Source: Rhodamnia argentea
Lineage: Eukaryota; Streptophyta; Magnoliopsida; Myrtales; Myrtaceae
NCBI RefSeq assembly: GCF_020921035.1
Contig: NC_063154.1
Location: 2,914,001 to 2,978,000 of the forward strand
Length of the DNA: 64,000 nucleotides
Direction of reading: 5' to 3'
The notes under the pieces: model-generated
What the model was told of the DNA's origin: nothing
Databases searched by the model: none
What the model saw: only the letters and a program-made list of their open reading frames with translations
Made by a program: the position numbers and the translations under genes
Shown: positions 23,829 to 35,687 of the stretch, piece after piece
How the letters are laid out: every line of letters starts with the position of its first letter
Position numbering within the stretch: the first letter of the stretch is position 1

Positions 23829-25907
23829 ATGGCCAAACCGCTGATTTCTCTCTGCTTCTTGCTGATCTTTGTGGACCCATCATTTTCTCAGCTCCAGGAG
23901 CTGTTCTTCAGCGGGTTCGATGGTGCGCGGAACAACATGAGCATCAATGGCGTCGCGGAGGTCGAGGGCAGCGGCATCCTTCGCCTGACCAACGACTCGC
24001 GCCGGGTTCTTGGGCACGCCTTCTACTCGTCCCCTGTTCGGTTCAAGAACTCCGGCGATGGCAAAGTGAGGTCCTTTTCAACTTGTTTTGCTTTTGCGAT
24101 AAACCCTCAGTACTCGAAGCTCGGCGGTCACGGTATGGCCTTCACAATCTCTCCCGACAAGGAGCTTAGTGGGGCTCTTCCTAGTCAGTACCTTGGGATT
24201 CTGAACACGAACGATAATGGTAACTTCTCGAACCATGTTTTTGCGGTTGAGTTTGACACTGTTCAGGACTTCGAGTTTGGGGACATAAACGACAACCATG
24301 TTGGGATTGACGTCAACAGTTTAGCGTCTAATAAGTCTGCCCCTGCTGCATATTATGATGAGAATTCCACAAAGCAGGACCTTAATCTCAAGAGTGGTCG
24401 AGTAATTCAAGCTTGGATTGATTATGATTCTCTGAACAATCGATTGGATGTGAAGCTTTCGCCTTCTTCCGTCAAGCCCAACAGTTCGCTTCTGTCATTT
24501 GATGTGGATCTGAGCTTGATTTTCGAGGATTCCATGTATGTCGGGTTCTCTGCTTCGACGGGTGTGCTTGCTAGCCACCATTACATCTTGGGTTGGAGTT
24601 TTAAGATGAATGGGGATGCTAGATCTCTGTCTCTGTCATCTCTCCCTTCTCTTCCCGGGCCTAAGAAGAGCAATATGGCCTTAATTACAGGGGTTTCGGT
24701 TTCTGCTGCTGCTGCTGTTACCTTAGTGGCTGCATTGGCCCTTTTCATCATCAGGAAAATCAAGGATGCTGATGTTATTGAACCTTGGGAGGTCGATGTT
24801 GGGCCACATCGTTTCCCTTACCAAGAACTCAAGAAAGCGACCAGCGGTTTTAGAGACAAAGAGCTGCTTGGGTTCGGGGGGTTCGGTCGAGTTTACAAAG
24901 GGGCTATACCGAACACAAATACCCAAGTCGCGGTTAAGCGGATCTCGCATGAATCAAAACAGGGTCTGCAAGAATTTGTGTCTGAGATTGCCACCATAGG
25001 GCGTCTTCGGCATAGAAACTTAGTCCAACTATTGGGATGGTGTCGACGGCGGGGCGATCTTTTACTTGTATATGACTTCATGCCAAATGGAAGCCTGGAC
25101 AAGTACCTATTTGATGAACCCAAAACCATTCTGACTTGGGAACAGAGGTATAAAATTATCCAAGGCGTGGCTTCAGGCCTCTTGTATTTGCATGAGGAAT
25201 GGGAGCAAACTGTGATCCACAGAGATATTAAAGCTGGCAATGTATTACTAGATGCAGAGCTAAACGGTAGGTTAGGCGACTTTGGTCTTGCCAAGTTATA
25301 TGAGCACGGGACTGCTCCGACCACTACACGGGTGGTGGGCACGTTGGGTTATCTTGCACCTGAGCTCACACGTACGGGCAAGCCCACGACAAGGTCAGAT
25401 GTGTTTGCGTTTGGCGCAGTGTTACTCGAGGTCGTTTGTGGCAGAAGACCCATCGAGCCTAAAGCGTTACCTGAAGAGCTCATTTTGGTGGACTGGGTGT
25501 GGGAGAAGTGGAGGACGGGGGCTATACTTGATGTGGTGGATTCGAGATTGAAAGGTGAATATGACGAGATGGAGGCTGTTGTAGTGTTGAAACTGGGACT
25601 GATGTGTTCAAACAATGCCCCAGAGTCGCGGCCGACAATGAGGCAGGTGGTGAGATACTTAGAAGGGGAGTTGGCGTTGCCGGATACAGTGGCCGCACCA
25701 GATGCGAATGATGAGAAAAAGGGCAGCGTCTGGGGCGCTAGCGGTGGGAATTTTGATGCTTATGACCATTCCTATCCTTATCGAATGACGTCTTCATCTG
25801 TGGAGAAGGTCAGCACATGGTCATCTATGGTTGATGATGGGGATATTGATCTTGAAGCAGGCTCGGCCTCGCCTCCTTCACATTCCTGTAGTGGCGATGG
25901 CAGGTAG
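23829..25907 (+). CDS. L-type lectin-domain receptor-like kinase (LecRK)
   Basis: An intronless frame of 692 codons, the usual structure and length of L-type LecRKs. I start at 23829 because the next residues form a signal peptide (hydrophobic, ending near PSFSQ). The upstream in-frame ATG at 23754 would bury it. Residues ~22-265 are a legume-lectin domain ([28 protein letters not shown]). A transmembrane helix follows at ~283-308. The kinase has [18 protein letters not shown], the RD motif [18 protein letters not shown] and [14 protein letters not shown], so it should be active. A ~60-residue Ser-rich tail follows. The kinase resembles the clade IV/V members and S-type singletons. Such receptors sit in the plasma membrane and sense extracellular ATP/NAD, pathogens or wall damage; the ligand here is unknown. 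Confidence 0.95.
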   Translation: MAKPLISLCFLLIFVDPSFSQLQELFFSGFDGARNNMSINGVAEVEGSGILRLTNDSRRVLGHAFYSSPVRFKNSGDGKVRSFSTCFAFAINPQYSKLGGHGMAFTISPDKELSGALPSQYLGILNTNDNGNFSNHVFAVEFDTVQDFEFGDINDNHVGIDVNSLASNKSAPAAYYDENSTKQDLNLKSGRVIQAWIDYDSLNNRLDVKLSPSSVKPNSSLLSFDVDLSLIFEDSMYVGFSASTGVLASHHYILGWSFKMNGDARSLSLSSLPSLPGPKKSNMALITGVSVSAAAAVTLVAALALFIIRKIKDADVIEPWEVDVGPHRFPYQELKKATSGFRDKELLGFGGFGRVYKGAIPNTNTQVAVKRISHESKQGLQEFVSEIATIGRLRHRNLVQLLGWCRRRGDLLLVYDFMPNGSLDKYLFDEPKTILTWEQRYKIIQGVASGLLYLHEEWEQTVIHRDIKAGNVLLDAELNGRLGDFGLAKLYEHGTAPTTTRVVGTLGYLAPELTRTGKPTTRSDVFAFGAVLLEVVCGRRPIEPKALPEELILVDWVWEKWRTGAILDVVDSRLKGEYDEMEAVVVLKLGLMCSNNAPESRPTMRQVVRYLEGELALPDTVAAPDANDEKKGSVWGASGGNFDAYDHSYPYRMTSSSVEKVSTWSSMVDDGDIDLEAGSASPPSHSCSGDGR

Positions 25908-25932
25908 CCGCTGGAGAACCCTACTACTTTTG

Positions 25933-26164
25933 TTTTTGTGTCTAACATTTTCTGTAATTCTGTTTGGCTTCAAGCATTTTCTGCTTTTGTGCAGTGTACA
26001 TAATATTAATGGGATTTTTGTAACTTCCAGTCTAGAGGTCACCATATTAATGGGATTTTTGTGTCTAACATTTTCTGTAATTCTGTTTGGCTTCAAGCAT
26101 TTTCTGCTTTTGTGCAGTGTACATAATATTAATGGGATTTTTGTAACTTCCAGTCTAGAGGTCA
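25933..26164 (+). repeat. Exact tandem duplication in the LecRK 3' region
   Basis: A 123-bp unit at 25933-26055 is repeated at once from 26056. The second copy matches with no difference I can see over about 109 bp, to 26164. The motif ATATTAATGGGATTTTTGT occurs at the junction and inside both copies, suggesting duplication through short homology. It starts 25 bp after the kinase stop codon. Confidence 0.9.
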
Positions 26165-28607
26165 TAAGCATACGCCCTCCTTCTGTTAATACTTATTTCG
26201 ATTCAAGAAATCTTGTTATTGCGACCTTCAAGTTCTCTATGCTCGATTTTCATGAACGATAGCAATGGTCGGGTGGCTTATTACGACTTCTTTGCTTTGC
26301 TAAGCGGCACTTGTGAGTTTAATGCGGCATGTTGCCCCTAGAACCTGGAAATTATGGCGAATGTAATCGTGAATGGCTGTTATGCTTTGGCTGTCGCTGA
26401 ACCAGGTCATCCTGTCGCATCTGTTCCTGCCGATTTTCTCTATGTTAATTGATGAAAACAATGAGTAGGCAAAAGAGAAGGCAAGTTGAGCTTTTCATCT
26501 GTAGTGTGGCACTTTGGTTAATGGGCATGGATGGTGATGCTCTCGTTATTCTCGAGTGCTGAAAGTGACTCGAGAATAAGGCTAGAAAGACACTACTTGT
26601 GCTCCTGATATTTCTTCAGGAGTCGGTGCACCTGCCAAACCACCCAAGTTGGTTCTCTCAGCAAATTCTATTATATGACAACAACATTAAAAGAGACAGA
26701 GCCCAAGTGAAAGATCGCTTTCTAATACTGTTAACACCAAAATAATAACAAGCACTGAATAGGTGTCATCGTCAATATATCTTGAAGTCAATAAATCAGG
26801 AGCGATGAATGATTTTTCGAAATTCGGTAAGTTGGCCGTAATATGCCGAAAGTTGCAAGAACCCGATAATCGGGAAGTGCGCAGCAAGGTCATTAAGCCC
26901 AAGATTCTGTAAGTAGTCGTGATTCGGGAACTTTCTGAAAATCTCATAAGGTCAACAATGGAGGGGTGCAGGCATAAAGAGGGCCATAGAACAGCTTAGT
27001 TGGCCACGTCAATGGGAAGACAAGCAGGAAACGAAAGTAATGGGCATGAACAGATCATGGGAGGTTATTCAAAAAGATTCAAATTGAAAGTTATTATGGT
27101 AGTTGAAGATCAAGTTTTGATGGACAAAAGCAATGAATAACATGGACAAAAAGGGGTAGTTATTGAAGGAGTCAAGATTAAAGATTTGAAAATACAAAGA
27201 TAATTGATTGAGCGATTACAGGGCGAAAGGAGACACAAATATCCGGAAGATGAACATAGATAAAAAAAAAAACACTCAATTTCCTCTACAAGTTAACTTT
27301 TGTCGCACTTTAAGTTCTTGCACTTTCAATTCTAGTATCCAAGTTTATTTCCTAGTCATGTATTGCTTTCTTAGTAGTATCATAACTTAACTTAAATTTT
27401 TGTTGATTCAAGTCCACTTTCAATCCATTTATTTCGAACCCATTTTCACATTTTCTCTTTGTGATCTGTTCTTCATCGGATACCTCCTCGAGAGTTGAAC
27501 CACAGAATTTTCTTAATAAAAATCGAAAAACGAATTTTGGTGAAAGATTTTCCTTATTGCAAAACGAGCGAACATCACGGCCCAATAACATTCCCACACG
27601 TTCAATGCACCTCGGATGTAAGTTCTGTACCGTCCTGTGGACTTGGATTTCCACCAAATAATTTCTGGCGAAGAAGGAATGACAATGCCAAAAATACATG
27701 GAGTGATACACTCGTCAGTTTTTGAAGCTCCTGTCCTGTCCGTTTTCAAAACAAGAGTGTAAAATAGAATTTGACACTTCCTCGTATTTGCTTCGCTCTT
27801 CCTGGATGCATTTCCACTACAACTTCGTGGCTCATTCCTTATTATGTTGGCTGACCAACCATTAAGAATTCAATTCTTACACCTTCACAAAAGCAGACTG
27901 CAAATGCATTACACGGAGACAAGGAACAAGTTTAACACGTGAAATGTTTGCTTCTGGTCATCTTGAAGAATCGTTCAGAGCCAGAAGTTGACAGAAGCTA
28001 ACCTGGAGAAGGGCTTAGCTCAAACTTAGAAGAAAAAACAATTGGAAAAATTACATGCGATTTGTTTTGGTAATTTATTAGGACATCCATTTGCCCATGC
28101 CAAGGTACGGCATCATCCAAGGCCACACCAGGAGGGAAAAGAAAATACCCTAATGGAATTTTCACAGGGAATCCAAGATTATCTGATTGTATAGACTCAG
28201 AATGGCACATGGACTCTTCTTGGTAGACAAAGAAAAACTGTGTTCGGCTTCAACTCCATCAAGCAAAATAAAAAAACTGGGGAACCTTTTTGGGACTTCA
28301 CACAACTATAATTCAGCAACAATTGCAATAAGACTTTCTTAAAGGTTCTCATCTTGAAGAAGAAAATTAAGTACAATAAAGCTCCATTGTGAACAATGAA
28401 CTTAAATCTCAACTCTGCATTACAATTCCGCCTAATATATAGATATGCTAATCCGAGCTATCTTAGCCCACATTCATCGAATATACGTAAATCTTTCCCA
28501 GATATCAATAAAAATGTAATGTACAGCTCGCTACTTCACTAAAAGCTTGCATCTAGCATTGGTACATATACAGGTGGTAACAACTTAGACCTTGGAATGC
28601 TGCTCCA
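26165..28607. other. Intergenic DNA between the kinase and the hAT-derived gene
   Basis: 3' ends of two converging genes. The plus-strand frames at 27461-27725 and minus-strand frames at 27352-27749 are short and unrecognised. A motif near 27525-27555 resembles one near 60562-60593. Confidence 0.35.
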
Positions 28608-31421
28608 CTAATTTGCAGCATTGTCCTCAACATTATCGTCTTCTCCATCCTTCAATCTATTCAAGATTTCAAGATCATTGAAACCTGTTTGAGTTGTCAC
28701 AAAAGTTAGACTAAGCACAACACTTTCCTGTGCTTTGATCAAAGGAAATAGATATACCTGTATCCAAGTCTTCAGTCTCACTAGTTGCAGCTCCTAAAAG
28801 CAGCGAGCTCACTGAAGGAGGATCAAGCGCCATCCAATCTGAACTCGAATATTCCTCCGCACTCGAATCCTTACCCATGATCCAGTCCTCTACAAGATTT
28901 CGGCTTTCTAAAGAAATGGGGTCCATGGGACTTCCTCCCACATTGCCACTGAATGAGGATTAAGAGATAGTCAGTAAAAGTAGATAACCTATTAAACGGG
29001 CAGATGTACTTTCATTTTTTCGTTTATATTGAGCTGGTTTCAACTTACACTTTTCTCAGCTGCAAGTTGTAGTGGACATAGACCAGATCACTGAGTCGTT
29101 GATGCTCTAAGCAATTCCTCGATTCATGAATTTGGTCAAGAGAGATAAGGTTCCGTTTACTTCCAATTGCACAGCAAGTCTGACTTAGAATTCGGATAGC
29201 TAATCGCATCAAATTTGGGCAACCTCCTCCATATGTCGACCACCATTCAGCTAGGGAAGAAACAAGGCAAATTCTCAGGAATACAAACATCTGATAGTGA
29301 CTTCTTGAAAACATTTAAAGTTGTATCTATTACAAACAAAAGCCTCCTAGAGACCTGCAAGGCCAGCAGAGAGAACCGAATCATGGTTGCTTTATATGGA
29401 TTGATTGATTAGCATTAACTGGCCATCCACATAAACATATTTATCTGGAAAGGGGTAATCTTGAATAAACTTTCATTTGTTTAACTAATAACTTGCCTCA
29501 TGATCCAAAAGCAAAGCGAGGTCTCTGCATCTTTAAACCAAACAACATGCCCACTGAGAAAATAAATTCAACAAGTTGTTAAAGAACTCTCACCAGGAAG
29601 TATACTTTCTCTAGCTCTAATTGCCATCTTCCTCCCCAAATCTCCAGCAGCACTTTTGTACAAATTTATCTCTTTGATTATTTTATCTTGGACTTTTGTA
29701 TCGGCAACCAATCTCTCTATGCAGTCAAACATCCCTGAAATGATCTCACTGGGTATATCTCCCTCAATGCTATAGAAAAATTTGGGGTTTAGGTAGAATC
29801 CTGCCGCATGAAGCGGAAGACTCCAGTGGCGCTCCCACCGGTGATCTATTATGTCCCAGTACGCCACATAATCTTCCCTTTTCAGGAGTTCCTTCTTAAT
29901 CGCTTCTTTTGCCTTGTACATTCCTGCATAAACATATCCCACTGCAGGCTTCTTCCCACAGCTAACAATTTTAAGAAGCCGCATGAGTGAACTCGTTAAA
30001 CGGGTGATGAGATTGCAAGAGGACCAAAATGATTCGTTATTTGCATAATCTAACAGTTCTAGACCCTCCTGCTTCTTTGCATACAGGCAATCAACCCATT
30101 CCTGTGAAGTGACCATGGCCAGCAAATTGGGTTTAAGATCAACCATCCTTTTCAATGTTGCGAAATTAGTAGCAGATCGACTTCCAGCAATTTCTATTAA
30201 ATCGTTACCAAAGGTATACCTTCTCAAAAGATTCAGAACAACGGCATGATTATATATAAACCTTGTGATAGAACGAGCTTGTTCAATAACTGCACTGATC
30301 CATTCAAGGTTCTCAAAATCTTTGAGTATCAAATCAATGCACTCAGCTGCACAAGGACTCCAATAGAGAGTAGGGAAGATATCCATCAACTTTTTCCCAG
30401 CAACCATGTATTGTTCTTCACCCTTTGTAATCACTTGCAATACATTTTTTACACCTACTTCTTCTACTACCTGCTTGAGTACTTCAACCAAAATATCTGA
30501 GGAATGCACGAAATCAGTTGCATCAACAGATTTTAGGAACACTGTTCCTTCTGGTGAATAGACAAAAAAACTCAGAAATGTTCTGCCCATCTCCGTGTTC
30601 AATTGCTCGACCATCAACGAGCAGCCTGTTCTCCCCCAAGCTGCATTGTGCTTAGTAGCATCATTCTTGACTTCCTCAAGTACACTCTTCAGAATAGGGC
30701 CTCTAAGGTCATTATATGTGGGTGGTAGTACATCTGGTCCACCGGAAGCAATTGCATCAAACATCGGTTGGAAATAAACCGAGTTCACTGCATTTAAAGA
30801 TGCCCCAATATCATACAAGAATTGGCCTACTGCCGTATCAATTTGACTATTTACCTTCTTCGTGCTCAGTGCCATGCCACTGAGATGCATGCCTTCGGGA
30901 GTTGCAGGAATACTCTTTCCTTTGGCTCTCTTTCTCCTCACGCCACTCTTGTTAATGCCGCCTTCTTGGTTAATATACGAATTCAAATTTGGGTCGGCAC
31001 TTTCATTGTGAACCTCAGCAAAGTCAAGTTCAGCAACTCGAATGGGACTCGATGCCTTACCATTGGCATCACTTTGAACAGCAAATGCATCAATCTCCTC
31101 ATTAGAGGTCTGCGGATTAATAGTGGAGATGACCTCATCAATCTTCTGTTTTCTCCGCCTTTTCGCGACAACACCATCCAAACTCTGCTGCATTTGTTGC
31201 CGGACATCTGGCGGGGTTCGCAGGCAAGTGGACGCATTACCTTTGTGACCAGCAAGATGTTCCTTAATCCTATGAATCCCACCACCCTTAAATAGTTTGC
31301 CACAATACAAACACTTGAGCTGGACTTTATCCCCACTTTTGTACATTTGACAATGCTTCCATGCCGGGTCGGTCTTTTGCCGGGTCAGCGCTAGCGGCAC
31401 AGGGTCCAAACCGGAAGCCAT
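28608..31421 (-). CDS. BED-type zinc finger, hAT-transposase-derived protein (probably domesticated)
   Basis: Four exons join in phase: 31421-29594, 29250-29049, 28948-28758 and 28684-28608, for 765 residues. Near residues 36-60 is a BED finger (CLYCGKLF...HRIKEHLAGH, C-x2-C then H..H), followed by a basic stretch (AKRRRKQK). A DUF659-like core contains TGCSLMVEQLN and GRTFLSFFVYSPEG. The end has the hAT dimerisation block (AEWWSTYGGGCPNLMRLAIR, RILSQTC). It resembles the conserved Arabidopsis proteins At3g22220/At4g15020. No terminal inverted repeats were found, and the frame is intact across three introns. That favours a host gene over a live transposon. Likely a nuclear DNA-binding protein; function unknown. 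Confidence 0.92.
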
Positions 31422-31663
31422 TTTCGGCTATTCAAACGCTCACAATCTCCATCATATTTCCTACTCCGTAGTTGTTCATGCACAATGTCAAAGCCTCTCT
31501 ACGACGAGCAGCAATAATGCAATCAAGCGAATGATCCAGGCGTACAATCTTTCATAATGTGCTTAATCATAAAATGTTGAACAAGCAGAATTCCCTAAAA
31601 CAAAAAAATTCCACAAACAAAGCATTGCATAAACGATAAAAATAATTCTTAAGTAACTAAGCT

Positions 31664-31690
31664 GAGAGAGAGAGAGAGAGAGAGAGAGAG
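31664..31690. repeat. (GA)n microsatellite in hAT-derived gene leader
   Basis: About 13 GA units, reading CT on the coding strand, lie ~245 bp upstream of the start codon and downstream of the probable TATA box. They should therefore be in the 5' leader. Confidence 0.8.
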
Positions 31691-31781
31691 CATACTCGTC
31701 GTCGGGCCTCCGGTGGCCGGTGGAGAGAGAGGAAGGGAGCGAGCGGGAGGGAAGCAAACCCGAGTTAATTGCGGTCGATGA

Positions 31782-31792
31782 GAATATATAAA
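31782..31792 (-). promoter_or_regulatory. Possible TATA box of the hAT-derived gene
   Basis: TTTATATATTC on the minus strand lies ~365 bp upstream of the ATG. The motif is nearly palindromic, so it could also serve a plus-strand transcript. Confidence 0.35.
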
Positions 31793-33165
31793 CCGTGAGC
31801 GAGTGACCTGACGGACCGGTTAGGGCAGCTGTCAGCCGGTTATCTTTACCGTCCATCCATTTTTAGTCCCTATTTCTCCTGTTGACCCGGTCAAGTGCAG
31901 AGATTGGGCCGGCTTTTTAGTGGGACGGAACTGGAACTCCCGGTTACCCGGATCCGCGGCCGATTCGCAACCCTGACCGGCGGTCGGGACTCGATCCAGG
32001 TGAACCGGCGATCCCCTTCTTCTCTCTCGCTAGTCGCTATCTGAACGAGCTTCTCTGTTCAAGGCGCCAAACTTTTCACTTAATCCTTGGCAATTTAGAC
32101 GTTCCGACCGGAAAAAATCAAACCTTTTTCGTCAATTTGCACCGATCGACTCGCGTCTACTTGGTTCTGGACAATTAGGGTTTCGTTAGGAATTTCGCAT
32201 CGAGTGGTGGCTTGCTCGGGGTGAGGAATCTGATGATTGATCGGTGACGGATCAGAGAGAGCCGGAGGATCCAGTTTTGAAGTGCTTGGTGATAGGGACG
32301 ATACTGTGATCAAGGACCGAATCGGATGGGACGTTTTTCAGGACAGTTGGCTTCGCATTTTCGATGAGAATAATGATGTTTGATGCAAGGGTGTGACGAG
32401 GCTACGCACACTGATGCCTAAAAAACTTTTCATTTTCATCGACGAAAGTTCGATTTCTGGACTCTTTTGCTTAAAATGGCGAGCAAGCTCGTTCTTTTTT
32501 GCTGCAAGCAATTCTTTTCAACTTAAGTATCTGTAAGACTGTAACTCTTCTTACTCAGCTTAGAAAGATACAGAGTTCATGGAAGTGAAGATCATATCGT
32601 AATGTCCTTCCACGAATTGATTATCCTTTCGGAGCCAAGTAGAAGAAGAAGATCATCTCATGAACTTATTATCGTCGAGAAAATTGCTCGAAAACATCCG
32701 GGTTTTGAGGGCAGCTAATGGTTAAAAGCTAAACACAATGTCTGCAGCACATTTCTCTATTCAAATTCATTCATATTTTGGAGGCAAAATCTTGTTGAGA
32801 GCATGCATTCGAGTTTGCTCCTAAATTCCCACGGTTCATTTTGAGGATGTGTTGCCCGGTTTCGGCTTTATGTTGGTCCGAGGGCTGGGGCTTTTTCCAG
32901 GTAGTCAGTCATATACACCTAAACCATTGCTGGTTTTCCGTCCAAAACAACTTCTTTCTGCTTCAATTTTAGTATCACACCAATATATTGATTAAGAGCA
33001 CAATTATCGGCCCCATGAAAAACACTTTTCTCTCAGTTTTGTGCTTTCCTTACATAGAATATTTAACAGAATGAGCTTATATTCGACTCCCTAGATTGAA
33101 CTTGTTGAACAAAAGATGTGTAAGCAATTCAATAGAGTGGAAGACACATCTCATGGTGGTGACTG
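31793..33165. other. Intergenic DNA, GC-richer on the left
   Basis: The segment at 31900-32350 looks like leader/promoter DNA (includes TTAGGGTTTCG near 32175) but no plus-strand protein follows except the dioxygenase relic. The rest is unremarkable. Confidence 0.35.
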
Positions 33166-33789
33166 GTGAGACGTGGATATTCACTGGAGGAGGTGTCTCT
33201 TATTCAATCGAATTGTACTGGATGCGCTCTTAGTTCTCCCCTTTTTGCAGCAGATATTGCCGGAACTAAAAGATCTAATGTGGCAAATCATTGCTTGCAG
33301 ATAACACATTGTAGGGTCACAGAGGAGGTGATGAGTAACATGAAGACAGCTGTTGCAACATTTTTCGATTTTCCCCTGGAAGAGAAGTTTGCAATGGCAG
33401 AGAATGATGTGCAAGTCTGAAGAGCAAAAACTCAATTGGTGCGACTTGGCATTCTTGAAGGCGTGCCCAGATAAGTGTAAGAGTTTCAAGAAATGGCCTC
33501 TTAACTGTACCAGGCTTCAAGTATGTGATCATCCACTTATCTATGATGACACCAGATAAGAGCACAATCCGCTTCACAAGCAATCAATATGCTATTCAAG
33601 ATCGATTTATGATCATATTCCCATGAGAAAGAAATTATTTTTCTGCAAGTATCTCCGGTTTCTTTGACTTCTCGTTTCTCCCGATTCTCTATTGAAATTC
33701 AGTTGAGAAGTACTGGACAGAGATAAACAAGTAAGACTAGGAAGAATAGGAAGAATGAGCCTTTGCCCATTTGTCATTGCTGTTGGGGC

Positions 33790-33832
<43 letters not shown>

Positions 33833-34776
33833 TCCATAACATGCACGGATAGGTAAGACTAGGAAGAATGAGCTCCTACACAAGTCGCTCCTGGACCGAT
33901 CTTCTTGTTGGTGTTAGTCCACACTCTGATGGTAGTTCCTTAACTTTCCTGCTTTAAGATGATGAGATAACTAGCCTCCAGATTAAGCACCACAGAAGAT
34001 GGGTCCCCGCGAACCCGATTCCAAATGCAATAGTTGTAAACGCTGGTGACATTGCAGAGGTAAGTAAATTTCGAAGTTCAGCTGACCTCTAGTCCATTTC
34101 CAGATGCTTAATCATGTAATTTAGTCCACTTAGCCGAGCACGCTGCATGGTGTTTGAAACCAGCCCGGCTGGAAATTGAGCAGACCAGTCCTGGAATGTT
34201 CGTGTTCAATTGTTTCCTGTTGAACTTTTGTAGCAAGAACCCGACTAGTTTCTTTAGTTGGTGATCACCGACATCCTTGTGACCACCTCAAAATGTAATA
34301 GGATATCATACTGTGGCCTAACAGACCATTATCGATCTTTCGCTGAACATAAGGCGGCTTTTGTCGAGTGCCTGTAATTTGGAAGACTGTATTTCAGACA
34401 TGCTCTTGTCTCGCATAACCCCAAAAAGATAACAATTTTGGAGCATATTTACCCGAATAGATGGCCATGAGACTTCCTCATCCGAGACTCTGAAGGTGTA
34501 TCTCTCTAACAATCCAAAAAAAAAATAATAATAATAATAAAGATCCGGAACTTGTAATGACAAGTTCTGAACTGAGTTTTTATTTCCATGACAAGTTCCG
34601 AACTTGAGTCAATGACTTTCAAGTTTCAACGACCATGCAACCTTTCAAATTTTCGACAAGAAAAAAAAAATCTTATGTGTTCTATTCCTACTAATAGGCT
34701 TCAAGAGCTGGAGCAATGGTATGTACAGGAGCATAGAGCACAGAGCTGTCACAAGTGAGAAGAAAGCAAATATCTG
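33166..34776 (+). pseudogene. Degenerate SRG1-like 2-oxoglutarate/Fe(II) dioxygenase
   Basis: Pieces of one family appear in order but in broken frames. The first, near 33295-33415, contains VTEEVMSNMKTAVATFFDFP. SEEQKLNWCDLAFL follows near 33417 in another frame, with the expected GYGQ segment lost. PHSDGSSLTFLL near 33925 holds the iron-binding His and Asp but is followed by a TAA where the family has Gln, then DDEITSLQIKHHRRWVP and PNAIVVNAGDIAE ending at a good GTAAGT donor. NGMYRSIEHRAVTSEKKANI near 34713 holds the third iron ligand and ends at a TGA. The N-terminal third is missing or unrecognisable. The frameshift and two stops make a working enzyme unlikely. Confidence 0.85.
33791..33830. 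repeat. (GA)20 microsatellite
   Basis: A perfect run of about 20 GA units inside an intron-like gap of the dioxygenase relic. Confidence 0.95.
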
Positions 34777-35687
34777 AAGGTCTAAACTTCTGGATCACGG
34801 CTGAACGCCATGATTCATATGAACACTCGCAAATGATTCACACGCATGGCACGTATTGCCAAAACAATGCTTTACACATTTGCCGTAACTTACGGAGCAA
34901 ATGTGAGATTATATGTTTTTCCTATCTGTTCCTTGAAAAGGGGGATTATTTGTCTAATGGAATTTTTAGATCTACTTTTCTATCAAATGGACTGCATGCC
35001 ACTTAATGACATCACCAAGCTTCATGGACCGCATACTTGTTCCCCTAGGCCTTGACAGTACAGTGTTTATTCCGAACCGATTTGCAGAAGTAAGTTCGGT
35101 TTCAATGAACGGTTAAAACAGAAGCAAAGGGTATATACCAAAATTGATAAAGAACTTCCAGAAGCTCAGAAAAGGACTTAATCATATAATATAATTGCAA
35201 TTATCAAAACAAAATTTCTCTGGAAGCAATACCTCAAAGGTAAGCAAATAAGCGTATAAATAATTCTAGAGACAAAACCTCCATAAAGTATAAAAGTAGC
35301 TCCATTGAAAGGAAATACCGAAATCCCATACACAAGAAAATCTTTGTCGACTCTGCTAGACAGAGGCTCTCTGCGCTTGGAAACATTTGTACATCCATCA
35401 GATATACACTACTCTTCCCTTTATACACTCTAGAAAGAAACTTGTACGGTAACTTTACCTCCTCTTCAGATGCGATGCACTCGCTACCTCGGCCTTAGCT
35501 CATCATAACTTCTAGTATATCCTCCAATCTAAAAAGTTTTACATCTATAAATACAAAACCAACAAATTTTTATTTCAGCCAGCTACTGTCTATTTGAATA
35601 CATAGACAGAGCTATCATTAAGAGTAAAGTTCGAAAAGAGAGAGGTCACTCTATCCTCAGTTAGCTGTACAGCTTTCCTACACTATC
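34777..35687. other. Gap between dioxygenase relic and Pumilio gene
   Basis: AT-rich. The right part should be the 3' untranslated region of the Pumilio gene. Nothing else recognised. Confidence 0.4.

Noticed and set aside
23567-24169. Plus-strand 200-codon frame
   Set aside because: It overlaps the lectin kinase start in another frame and shows no domain.
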